Source: Gammaproteobacteria bacterium (GTDB lineage: Bacteria; Pseudomonadota; Gammaproteobacteria; Natronospirales; REEB76). Taken from it: DNA of 13,241 nucleotides. This document shows positions 1-6,752 of the stretch, in pieces. The stretch lies in NCBI GenBank assembly GCA_027317045.1, contig DAHVFI010000046.1, positions 1-13,241 of the forward strand, written 5' to 3'. A program made the position numbers and the translations under genes. How positions within the stretch are numbered: position 1 is the first letter of the stretch; each line of letters opens with the position of its first letter. A model generated the notes under the pieces. That model saw only the letters and a program-made list of their open reading frames with translations. It searched no databases and was not told the DNA's origin.

Positions 1-185
1 GCCATACGGCCGACGCGATCCAGACGCCGACGCAGCAGCGCCGGCAGAAAGCTCACGTCGGGTTGTTGATCCGGCGCTTCGAACCTGGCTCCCCTGATCC
101 AGGCATGCCAAGCCGACAGATCCTGCACACCCGGAGCCCAGGCGGACCAACGGCCAATGCAAAATCTCCCAATTCCCTCAGTCAC
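1..185 (-). CDS. Beta-ketoacyl synthase-like protein, N-terminal part (cut by window edge)
   Basis: The minus strand is open from a GTG at 183-185 to the left edge, 61 codons. A Shine-Dalgarno-like GGGGAAGG lies about 2-9 nt before the GTG, which decides the start. The N-terminus has a Trp-rich stretch (GRWSAWAPGVQ) and then PDVSFLPALLRRRLDRVGRM. This is the signature I associate with the N-terminal domain of the ketoacyl-synthase/chain-length-factor family (Ketoacyl-synt_2, PF13723) found in aryl polyene and related type II polyketide/fatty-acid-like clusters. The catalytic region lies outside the window, so I cannot tell whether it is a full synthase or a chain-length-factor-like partner. 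It follows the phosphopantetheinyl transferase gene on the same strand with a 113-bp gap and may be co-transcribed with it. Family call from recognised motif only. Confidence 0.72.
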   Translation of the reverse strand, partial: MTEGIGRFCIGRWSAWAPGVQDLSAWHAWIRGARFEAPDQQPDVSFLPALLRRRLDRVGRM

Positions 186-298
186 TGCCTTCCCCGATCA
201 TCCGCGATTACCAAGCGGGGGTATTGTGGCATAGACCGATCTTCTGTCATCACGTAAACAGCTTCTCCCAAGAGCCGTTCACGTTAAACCCACTAACA

Positions 299-1030
299 TC
301 ACCCGTGTGCAAAACTGCAAAGCGCGTCCAACTCCAATTTCTCTCGCGAACCCGGCAGCGATATGCGCCAAGCCGTAAATGCCGGTACCGGCAACGCCGC
401 ATGGCCGGCGACTGCCAGTTGCCAGCAAGTATCAATACCCGCCGACCAGAACCGCCAGGGACCCTTCAGCCGTGCAGTCGTGCCAGTGAAGACCGGCGCC
501 GAGTGCAGATCAAATCGTGCTGCCGCAAGACCCTCCCAGATAGAGAGGTCCGCTGCCTTGCAAACGGCCTCCTTGAGCGTCCAGTAACGGTAAAACAGTC
601 GTGGCCGCTCAGGCGCGCCCACCTGTGCAACATGTGCAGCTTCAGCGGGTGTAAACACTTGTTGCGGATGCGCGACGACTGAACGCATACACACCCTTTC
701 CACATCCATGCCCGTTGGAACCGTCGCGATAGCCAAGGCCACCAGGCCACAACTGTGGCTCAGGCTCAGATGTATGGGCGCATCCGCATAGGTGATATTT
801 CCGTTGCTACCCGTGCGCAGCTCGTGCCCGTCGACTTGGCCAAGAACCTGCGGCAGCGCTTCCAATACCAAAGCCCGCCCGGCCAGCCATGCCAGTCTGC
901 GCCGCAGCGACGTAAACCGCCGGTAACGAGCTGACTCTTCGGTATGCAGACGATGAAGATAGCCTGCTTCCAGGCGCGCGAGGTCACTCGCAGTTACCTG
1001 GCAGGAGTATAGTTCAACGCTATGAGCCAT
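299..1030 (-). CDS. Sfp-type 4'-phosphopantetheinyl transferase
   Basis: A 243-residue protein of the size usual for Sfp/AcpT-type enzymes, which transfer phosphopantetheine from CoA to the serine of acyl/peptidyl carrier proteins. The family motifs are all present: HLSLSHS at residues 87-93, GMDVER at 107-112 (usually GIDVE, with metal-binding D109 and E111) and WTLKEAVCKA at 150-159 (E154 as third metal ligand, K153 and K158 CoA/phosphate contacts). It is cytosolic, with no signal peptide. The ATG at 1028-1030 has AAGG about 10 nt upstream. It is transcribed toward the ketosynthase-like gene and away from the flavin oxidoreductase, so it probably activates the carrier protein of the same pathway. 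It could also serve another carrier protein elsewhere in the genome. Confidence 0.9.
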   Translation of the reverse strand: MAHSVELYSCQVTASDLARLEAGYLHRLHTEESARYRRFTSLRRRLAWLAGRALVLEALPQVLGQVDGHELRTGSNGNITYADAPIHLSLSHSCGLVALAIATVPTGMDVERVCMRSVVAHPQQVFTPAEAAHVAQVGAPERPRLFYRYWTLKEAVCKAADLSIWEGLAAARFDLHSAPVFTGTTARLKGPWRFWSAGIDTCWQLAVAGHAALPVPAFTAWRISLPGSREKLELDALCSFAHG

Positions 1031-1239
1031 GCCGTTATGCCTTGTGGGTGGATTCTAAGGAATTAACGGGCGGGATTAGTCCGGGGTATCCAAACGATCG
1101 GGCGCAGAAGCACCGATGCGTCTTTAGATTATGTTTTTATCCAAAAACAACGATATCAGATTCAAATGCGGGAGGCGACGTATGCGGGGCTGTTACGAGC
1201 GGTGTTTTATGGCCCTTGGCTGTGCGGCGGGTGGGTGAT

Positions 1240-2586
1240 ATGGGCCACGAGCAGGCAACTCGCATCGATGACGAACGTTGCGACGTGTTGGTGATTGGGG
1301 GCGGTCCCGGTGGCAGTACGGCGGCGGCTTTGTTGGCCAGGCGCGGATGGTCGGTCATACAACTGGAAAAAGCGCGCCATCCGCGTTTCCACATCGGCGA
1401 GTCTTTGTTGCCCATGAACCTGCCGGTGCTTGAGCGCTTGGGTGTGCTGGATAAGGTGCGTGCACTTGGAGTGTATAAACGGGGTGCGGATTTTGAGGCT
1501 GACAATGCCGACGGTTACAACACCTACCCCTTCGCCCAGGCACTGGGCGACAGTCCGCCACACGCATTTCAAGTCTGGCGGCAGGATTTTGACCAGCTGC
1601 TGTTCGAGCATGCGCGTACCCAGGGCGTGGATGCGCGTGAAGGCGCAGAGATAATATCTCTGGAGCAGCGCGCACCGCGCGATTCGCTGGCTGAGGTCCG
1701 TGTAGAAGACGGCCGTACGTACCGGGTGCAGGCCCACTATGTGCTCGATGCCAGCGGCCGCGACGCCTTTCTTGCCAGTCGCAAGCGGCTCAGACGAAAA
1801 AATGTCGAACACCAGAGCGCCGCGATCTTCGGCCATTTCCGCGGCGCCGTATACCGTCCCGGCAATGATGCCGGCAATATCAGTATCTACAATTTCGGGT
1901 ACGGCTGGATGTGGATGATCCCCTTGCCGGATGGAGTGATGAGTGTCGGAGCGGTGTGCCGCCCGGATTATCTGAAGCGGCGTCGCGGGCGCACCCACGA
2001 GTTCCTGTTTGATACGCTCAAACTCAATCCCGCGCTCTGGGCGCGGCTCGGGCAAGCCACCCTGATCGGCAACGAGGTGCGCGTCACCGGCAATTATTCC
2101 TATGATGCCAGTACCATCGGCGGTCCCGGCTGGATGTTGGTGGGAGATGCTTTCGCCTTCCTCGACCCGGTGTTTTCTTCAGGCGTATATCTCGCCATGA
2201 GTGGAGCCGAACAAACCGCCGCAGTGGTTGATACCGCGCTGCATAAACCGGAACGTGAAACGGCGTTGCAACAACGTCTGGAGCAGCGCCTGCGGGCCGG
2301 CATGCGCCGCTTCGCCTTCTTCATTTACCGTTTCAATTCACCGGTGATGCAGAAAATATTCCGCAATCCACGCAATCTCTGGAATGTCGAGCAGGGGATA
2401 ATCTCGATGCTGGCCGGCGATTTGTTTGATTCACGCAGGGTATGGTGGCGCTTGCAATTCTTCCGCCTGATCTATGCCGGGACCGTACTGTGCAACCTGC
2501 GGCGCTGGCATGCCGAACACCGTTACCGGCTGGCGCAGGCGAAAACGGATTTCAGCGGTGGCACCACGCCGGTGGACCCGGCCTAG
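1240..2586 (+). CDS. FAD-dependent oxidoreductase, flavin halogenase-like
   Basis: A 448-residue flavoprotein. I chose the ATG at 1240 because the dinucleotide-binding fold starts at once after it; an in-frame ATG at 1042 would add about 66 residues of unrelated composition. Residues 15-43 form the beta-alpha-beta ADP-binding fold (VLVIGGGPGGS, then an acidic E43). It continues with RFHIGESLLP at 49-58, typical of phenol/pyrrole-type flavin halogenases and related reductases, and a GD motif near 302 (VGDAFAFLDP) that contacts FAD. At 223-228 it has WMWMIP, fitting the WxWxIP signature of FADH2-dependent halogenases. The halogenase catalytic lysine cannot be confirmed by eye. It diverges from the phosphopantetheinyl transferase and abuts the MipA gene. 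Halogenase-like flavoproteins occur in xanthomonadin/aryl-polyene clusters, so a tailoring or desaturating role on a polyene is a reasonable inference. Confidence 0.82.
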   Translation: MGHEQATRIDDERCDVLVIGGGPGGSTAAALLARRGWSVIQLEKARHPRFHIGESLLPMNLPVLERLGVLDKVRALGVYKRGADFEADNADGYNTYPFAQALGDSPPHAFQVWRQDFDQLLFEHARTQGVDAREGAEIISLEQRAPRDSLAEVRVEDGRTYRVQAHYVLDASGRDAFLASRKRLRRKNVEHQSAAIFGHFRGAVYRPGNDAGNISIYNFGYGWMWMIPLPDGVMSVGAVCRPDYLKRRRGRTHEFLFDTLKLNPALWARLGQATLIGNEVRVTGNYSYDASTIGGPGWMLVGDAFAFLDPVFSSGVYLAMSGAEQTAAVVDTALHKPERETALQQRLEQRLRAGMRRFAFFIYRFNSPVMQKIFRNPRNLWNVEQGIISMLAGDLFDSRRVWWRLQFFRLIYAGTVLCNLRRWHAEHRYRLAQAKTDFSGGTTPVDPA

Positions 2587-3461
2587 ATGCATGCATGGCC
2601 GCTTGGGGTCGAAGCGGTTCGTTTATCTTCTTTCTCTTTAATCACATTTCTTTTTTTCATATTGTGTGTGTTGGCACCGCTTGCGGCACATGCGTCCGGG
2701 CAAAGCGAATCGCAGGCATCCAATTTGAAATCGGCCTTGGGCTTGGCGGCATCCGTTTTCCGGATTATCCGGGCGCGGACGGGCACCGCACGCTGCTGTT
2801 GCCGTTTCCATATGTCATCTATCACGGCCGTTACCTGGACGTGAACCGCGATCAGGTACGGGGAAAATTGCTGAGTGGCAAGCGTCTGTCCCTGGAAGTG
2901 GATTTCGCCGGCTCAGTGGCCGTGGATTCATCCCGCGACCATGAACGCCAGGACATGCCGAACCTGGACTGGATCGGCGAAGCCGGACCGGCGCTGCGTT
3001 ACCGCATCTGGAACAATTTCGAGAAAACTACACAGGTATTTGCTGTATTGCCGCTGCGCGCGGCTGTCGGCGCGCATGCGCTTACTCTGCACCACCGCGG
3101 TTTCGTGTTCGCGCCGCGCGTGGAATTTGTGCATCACGTGGGTGACGACGCTCATGGTTTCAGCATTGATTCCGGCGTGTCTCTCATCTACGGCAATCAG
3201 GATTATTTCCAGTACATCTATGGCGTGGCACCGCAGTACGCCAACCCGGAACGCCCTACCTACACCGCCCCAGGGGGCTACGGCGGTTACACGCTTTCAG
3301 CGGGCGGCAGCCTACACCGCGGAGATATGGTGTACGGTTCGTTCATCAGCTACACAAGCTTGGCCGGCGCCAGCTTCGTCAACAGCCCGCTGGTAAGCCG
3401 CACCCATGACCTGACATTCGGCGTCATGCTCGCCTGGATTTTCAAGCGCAGCACCAGCTGA
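2587..3461 (+). CDS. MipA/OmpV family outer-membrane protein, apparent 1-nt frameshift
   Basis: The ATG at 2587 directly follows the stop of the oxidoreductase gene. From there one frame gives a convincing signal peptide: hydrophobic core FSLITFLFFILCVLAPL and AHA cleavage site near residue 36. The mature protein lies in the neighbouring frame: FEIGLGLGGIRFPDYPGAD from about 2724, LLPFPYVIYHGRYLDVNRDQ, and a C-terminal aromatic strand ending AWIFKRSTS. These are hallmarks of MipA/OmpV barrels, linked to murein synthesis scaffolding or adhesion in other species. One extra T in the TTT at 2724-2726 would join the frames as ASNFEIGLGLG. As written, only a start at 2595 (or 2442) reads into the barrel, and the leader is then poor. 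Either a real inactivating mutation or a sequencing error is possible. It probably forms a two-gene transcript with the oxidoreductase. Confidence 0.8.
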
Positions 3462-3551
3462 GTATCGCCGTTTGGCACAACCTATGCCGTCGCTCCCGCT
3501 CAAGCAAATATGGACGATCTCTTTCCGGGGGCACGTAAGTTAGAATGAGCG

Positions 3552-3569
3552 CTCGGCCGCGCCGAGGGG
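3552..3569 (+). promoter_or_regulatory. Hairpin overlapping the fabV ribosome binding site
   Basis: CTCGGC (3552-3557), loop CGC and GCCGAG (3561-3566) form a perfect 6-bp GC-rich stem. Its 3' arm runs into the Shine-Dalgarno GAGGGG (3564-3569), 7 nt before the GTG start. The fold would hide half of the ribosome binding site. A weak -10-like TAGAAT lies at 3541-3546 but I see no good -35. Whether the hairpin regulates translation is inference. Confidence 0.4.
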
Positions 3570-3576
3570 AACCTGC

Positions 3577-4782
3577 GTGATCATCAAACCCAAAGTTTGG
3601 CACTTCATCTGCACCACGGCCCACCCGGTGGGATGCGAGATGAACGTACTTGAACAGATCAACTCCACGAAAGCCCTGGGTACGCGCACGGATGGACCGA
3701 AATGTGTATTGATAATCGGTGCCTCCACAGGTTACGGTCTGGCCGCCAGGATCACGGCGGCCTTCGGGTTTGGCGCTGCGACGCTCGGCGTGTTCTTTGA
3801 GAAGCCCGGCAGCAACGTCAAAACCGGCTCCGCAGGCTGGTACAACTCGGCGGCATTCGACAAGTTTGCCAAACAAGCCGGTTTGCAGAGCAAATCCATC
3901 AATGGCGATGCTTTTTCGCATGCAGCGCGCGCCCGCGCAATCGATCTAATCAAGCGGGAGATGGGTGGCCAGGTCGACCTGGTTATTTATTCGTTGGCTG
4001 CTCCCGTGCGTCGCCTGCCGGATACCGGAGAGCTCATCCGCTCCGCGCTGAAACCAATTGGCGGTGCCTATAAGGCGAAATCGATTGATACCGATTGCGA
4101 CATGCTGGTCGACGTTTCTATCGAGCCTGCAACGGAACAAGAGATCCGTGACACCGTCGCTGTCATGGGAGGCGAGGATTGGACCCTCTGGATCGAGGCA
4201 TTAAGCAACGCGGGAGTATTGGCACAGAACGCAAAAACCGTAGCTTTTAGCTATATCGGCACGCAAGTCACCTGGCCTATCTACCGGCATGGGACCCTCG
4301 GCCGCGCGAAGCAGCATCTCGAAGACACCGCCAAAGCCATTCGCAAACGTTTCCTTACTCACGGTCTGGGTGCCTATGTTGCGGTAATGAAATCTGTCGT
4401 TACTCAAGCGAGTGCCGCGATCCCGGTAATACCGCAATATCTCGCCATGGTATTTCGAATAATGAAGGACAAAGGACTACACGAGGGCACGATTGAACAG
4501 CAGAATCGCTTGTTTCGGGAATATCTCTATCCACAAGATGCCAGACCGCCCGCAACCGATGAACAGGGTCGCTTACGGTTGGACGATTGGGAGCTGCGCG
4601 CTGACGTGCAGCAGTCCTGTAAGGTGTTGTGGCCACAGGTCAGCAACGAAACCCTCTTCGAGATCACCGACTACGCAGGATACAAACGGGATTTTCTGCA
4701 ATTATTCGGCTTCGCCAGGCAGGACGTTAACTACGAAACGGACGTGACTACCAACACAACCTTTGACTGTATTGAGTTTTGA
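3577..4782 (+). CDS. fabV: FabV-type enoyl-ACP/trans-2-enoyl-CoA reductase (NADH)
   Basis: A 401-residue enzyme of normal FabV length. FabV carries out the last, NADH-dependent reduction of the fatty acid elongation cycle (trans-2-enoyl-ACP to acyl-ACP) and is known to be triclosan-tolerant compared with FabI. The GTG at 3577 fits the family N-terminus (MIIKPKVWHFICTTAHPVGC) and has GAGGGG 7 nt upstream. Visible features are the cofactor loop GASTGYGLAAR at 48-58 with Y53, D111 in NGDAF, SYIG at 225-228, and the catalytic pair Y236 and K245 in the Y-x8-K spacing that distinguishes FabV from FabI (Y-x6-K). The C-terminal FAD-NAD-like segment (ITDYAGYKRDFLQLFGF) is intact. It is separated from mipA by 115 bp and converges with the GGDEF gene with only 16 bp between the stops. 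It may be the housekeeping reductase or serve the adjacent polyene pathway. Confidence 0.96.
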   Translation: MIIKPKVWHFICTTAHPVGCEMNVLEQINSTKALGTRTDGPKCVLIIGASTGYGLAARITAAFGFGAATLGVFFEKPGSNVKTGSAGWYNSAAFDKFAKQAGLQSKSINGDAFSHAARARAIDLIKREMGGQVDLVIYSLAAPVRRLPDTGELIRSALKPIGGAYKAKSIDTDCDMLVDVSIEPATEQEIRDTVAVMGGEDWTLWIEALSNAGVLAQNAKTVAFSYIGTQVTWPIYRHGTLGRAKQHLEDTAKAIRKRFLTHGLGAYVAVMKSVVTQASAAIPVIPQYLAMVFRIMKDKGLHEGTIEQQNRLFREYLYPQDARPPATDEQGRLRLDDWELRADVQQSCKVLWPQVSNETLFEITDYAGYKRDFLQLFGFARQDVNYETDVTTNTTFDCIEF

Positions 4783-4798
4783 TCATTCCCAGGGGTGT

Positions 4799-6160
4799 TC
4801 ACAGTGCCCTGGCGACTTCGGATCTGGGCAACACCTGGGTTTTGTCCGACTGGGATGCGGCTTCCTCAATAGCGGCGGCCTTCCCCGTGGCCGCATCCTT
4901 GTCGCTCACCACGCAATTGCGTCCGTGTTTTTTTGCCATGTACAGCAAGGTTTCCACCGACAGCATGGCGCTGGCGGAGCTTTGGTTACGCGTGGGTACC
5001 ACGGTATGCACGCCGATGCTCACGGTTACGGTCCAACCCGCGGGCGATGCGGGGTTCATCAGATTCAGGCTCTCAATATCCTGACGCAATCGCTCTGCGA
5101 TCGTCCGGCCGTGGCGTTCGCCGCAGGCGTAAAGAACCACCAGGAATTTCCCGCCTTCATAGCGGGCGGCAAGGTCACCGGCGCGTTTCCGGTAATGTTG
5201 GATGACGGTCCCCAGCTTGCGCAGGCAAATATCGCCGATGTGGCGGCCGAGATGCTCATTCAGGAGCCGCAGATAATCCACATCCACGAGCAACAGGGTC
5301 AATTCTGCCTTGTCGCGCTGCGCCCTGGCCCAGGTGTTGGCATAAAACTCATCCATACGCCGCCGGTTCGCAAGTCCGGTGAGTTCATCAACCCCCGCCA
5401 GTTCCACCATTTCATCATTCAGCAGCCTCACCATCCTGCCATGCAGAAAGCTGCGGCGCGCTTCCCGTTCCAAACGATAACCCGCATAGATACCCACCAG
5501 ATTGACGACCATCAGCTGGGCAATCGGCATGCTATCAGCGGCACCGGAGAACGGCTCACTCAGGAATGCGCCGACCAGATACCAGCCGGTCACCAACAGG
5601 GCGCTCGGCAACCCATAGCCGATGCGCATGCCGGAAATCACGTAAATATAAAACAAAATGATGAACAGGCTGAGTGTGTAACCATGGGCAGCGGTTTGCG
5701 GATAGAGAAATACCGCCAACCCTGTCCCGGCTCCCGCCGCCACGACCGCCACGGCGTATACCACCTGCAACGCCGCATCGCGCTTCATCCAGAATGCCGC
5801 TCCCAGAGCGACCGCGATGAGCGGTGCGGTCAACACATAACGGATCAGCCACAGGCTATTCCGGACCGCGGGGTCGAGATGCAGATCAAGAATCCCGGCC
5901 AATAAGTACAAAAGCAAGCCGAACGCCAGAGTAATGCGCATGCGCGCACGGTGATGGTGAGCATAGGAAAGCAGGAACAGCCTTTCCAGCTGGCTGGAGA
6001 AACGCGGCAGAAAGGTAAATTTGGCCAGTAGCCGGGCTACTTCCTGTTTCTCGTTGAACTCAGGTGTGCTGGCTTCTTCGCTATGTGTCTTGGTCGTCAT
6101 TATCAACACTCTTGTAGAAACATCATGCGGATGTCGGAGGCAAATTCGGCGTTTCAGCAT
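4799..6160 (-). CDS. Membrane protein with degenerate GGDEF domain
   Basis: A 453-residue protein. About six hydrophobic helices between residues 75 and 230 form a membrane sensor module of no family I can name. A GGDEF fold follows from 250 to 425, opening with DELTGLANRR (258-267). The metal-site loop is LVDVDYLRLLNEHLGRHIGD (D293, D295). The signature that should read GG[DE]EF is EGGKF at 335-339, so the catalytic acids are lost and synthesis of c-di-GMP is doubtful. An RxxD inhibitory-site motif (R326, D329) sits at the canonical spacing before it, and YMAKKHGRN near the C-terminus is normal. It may therefore act as a c-di-GMP receptor. The ATG at 6160 overlaps the receiver-gene stop (ATGCTGA), suggesting translational coupling; an alternative ATG at 6100 (MTTKTHSEE) has AAGAG upstream and is equally plausible. 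Confidence 0.88.
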   Translation of the reverse strand: MLKRRICLRHPHDVSTRVLIMTTKTHSEEASTPEFNEKQEVARLLAKFTFLPRFSSQLERLFLLSYAHHHRARMRITLAFGLLLYLLAGILDLHLDPAVRNSLWLIRYVLTAPLIAVALGAAFWMKRDAALQVVYAVAVVAAGAGTGLAVFLYPQTAAHGYTLSLFIILFYIYVISGMRIGYGLPSALLVTGWYLVGAFLSEPFSGAADSMPIAQLMVVNLVGIYAGYRLEREARRSFLHGRMVRLLNDEMVELAGVDELTGLANRRRMDEFYANTWARAQRDKAELTLLLVDVDYLRLLNEHLGRHIGDICLRKLGTVIQHYRKRAGDLAARYEGGKFLVVLYACGERHGRTIAERLRQDIESLNLMNPASPAGWTVTVSIGVHTVVPTRNQSSASAMLSVETLLYMAKKHGRNCVVSDKDAATGKAAAIEEAASQSDKTQVLPRSEVARAL

Positions 6161-6537
6161 CCCAATGCTGCCGCCTTTCGGGTCATAAGGCGGGATAAAA
6201 GCGGCATTAGATCTGTATGTACTGCATCCTTCACGATATAGGCATCCACTCCCACGAGTTGCGCGCTTTCCCGATATTCGGGTTCATCGTAGAGGGAAAG
6301 CACCACTACCCGTGGCGGGTGTAAGCCGCTTTTCAAACGCTGCGCCACCTCCCGGCCGCTTATATCCGGCATGGCGAGATCCACGATCACCACATCCGGG
6401 TTGAGTTCCGCAACCAACATTAAGCCGTCGCCGCCGTTGTTGGCACTGCCAACGACTTGAATTCCAGGTTTTCGTGACAATTGTTCCGACAAGGTATTGA
6501 GAAACAATGCATTGTCATCCACCAGCACCACTCTCAT
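6154..6537 (-). CDS. Stand-alone response regulator receiver protein
   Basis: A 127-residue protein that is only a CheY-like receiver domain. It has the acidic pair D7-D8, phosphoacceptor D53 (VIVDLAMPD), S81 at the switch position (VVVLSLYDE) and K103 (YIVKDA). The sequence resembles the receiver half of NarL/FixJ regulators, but no DNA-binding or output domain follows. It lies between the large histidine kinase and the GGDEF protein on the same strand and overlaps the latter by 7 nt, so it probably relays or buffers phosphate from the kinase to the membrane GGDEF protein. That partnership is inferred from position. The Shine-Dalgarno is weak (GAGA before the ATG). Confidence 0.93.
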   Translation of the reverse strand: MRVVLVDDNALFLNTLSEQLSRKPGIQVVGSANNGGDGLMLVAELNPDVVIVDLAMPDISGREVAQRLKSGLHPPRVVVLSLYDEPEYRESAQLVGVDAYIVKDAVHTDLMPLLSRLMTRKAAALGC

Positions 6538-6680
6538 GAGCGTCTCATGCCGGCAATGTGCGTGTTTTCATTTTGGGCATCGTTTCAATATAAATTGCCG
6601 AGCAAAAATCTTAAGCCCGGCCATGTGTAATTCTGGGGTTCAGTTTGTAACTCGAAGTATGACAACACCATCGGGGAATC

Positions 6681-6705
6681 CCCTAAATTCAGCTGCGGTT
6701 TAGGG
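6681..6705. repeat. Inverted repeat CCCTAAA-N11-TTTAGGG
   Basis: A perfect 7-bp dyad, CCCTAAA (6681-6687) and TTTAGGG (6699-6705), in the 215-bp gap between the kinase and receiver genes. Just beside it is a near-palindrome, GGGGAATCCCC at 6673-6683. No T-run follows on either strand, so it is not a clear intrinsic terminator. It could be an operator or a leader hairpin of the receiver/GGDEF transcript. Confidence 0.35.
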
Positions 6706-6724
6706 CCAGAATAGCCGTGGGCAG

Positions 6725-6730
6725 ATTATA
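6725..6730 (-). promoter_or_regulatory. Possible -10 box for the receiver/GGDEF pair
   Basis: Reading the minus strand, TATAAT occurs just after the kinase stop codon. The nearest -35-like hexamer, TTGCAG, is only 14 bp upstream, which is short. If used, it gives a leader of about 180 nt that contains the 6681-6705 inverted repeat. Weak candidate. Confidence 0.2.
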
Positions 6731-6752
6731 GTCATTATCGTGCCCTGCAAGA

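Noticed and set aside
224..682. Plus-strand open frame opposite the phosphopantetheinyl transferase
   Set aside because: Arg/Cys-rich shadow translation with no domain; the minus strand carries all the transferase motifs.
1207..2055. A 282-codon minus-strand open frame opposite the flavin oxidoreductase
   Set aside because: No domain or ribosome binding site; the plus-strand frame has clear FAD-binding motifs across the same bases.
2442..2594. Upstream ATG at 2442 as the MipA start
   Set aside because: It would lie 145 bp inside the oxidoreductase gene and yields no signal peptide; the ATG at 2587 gives a good leader once a 1-nt shift is allowed.
2641..2660. T7 homopolymer as the site of the MipA frameshift
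   Set aside because: The signal peptide is continuous through this run up to the AHA cleavage site, so the shift must lie downstream, near 2700-2726.
4783..4798. Bidirectional terminator between the convergent fabV and GGDEF genes
   Set aside because: Only 16 bp separate the stops and no stem-loop with T-runs is visible there.
4763..5905. A 380-codon open frame on the plus strand
   Set aside because: It lies opposite the GGDEF gene, has His/Gln-rich low-complexity composition and no recognisable domain, and starts inside fabV. The opposite strand encodes clear motifs.
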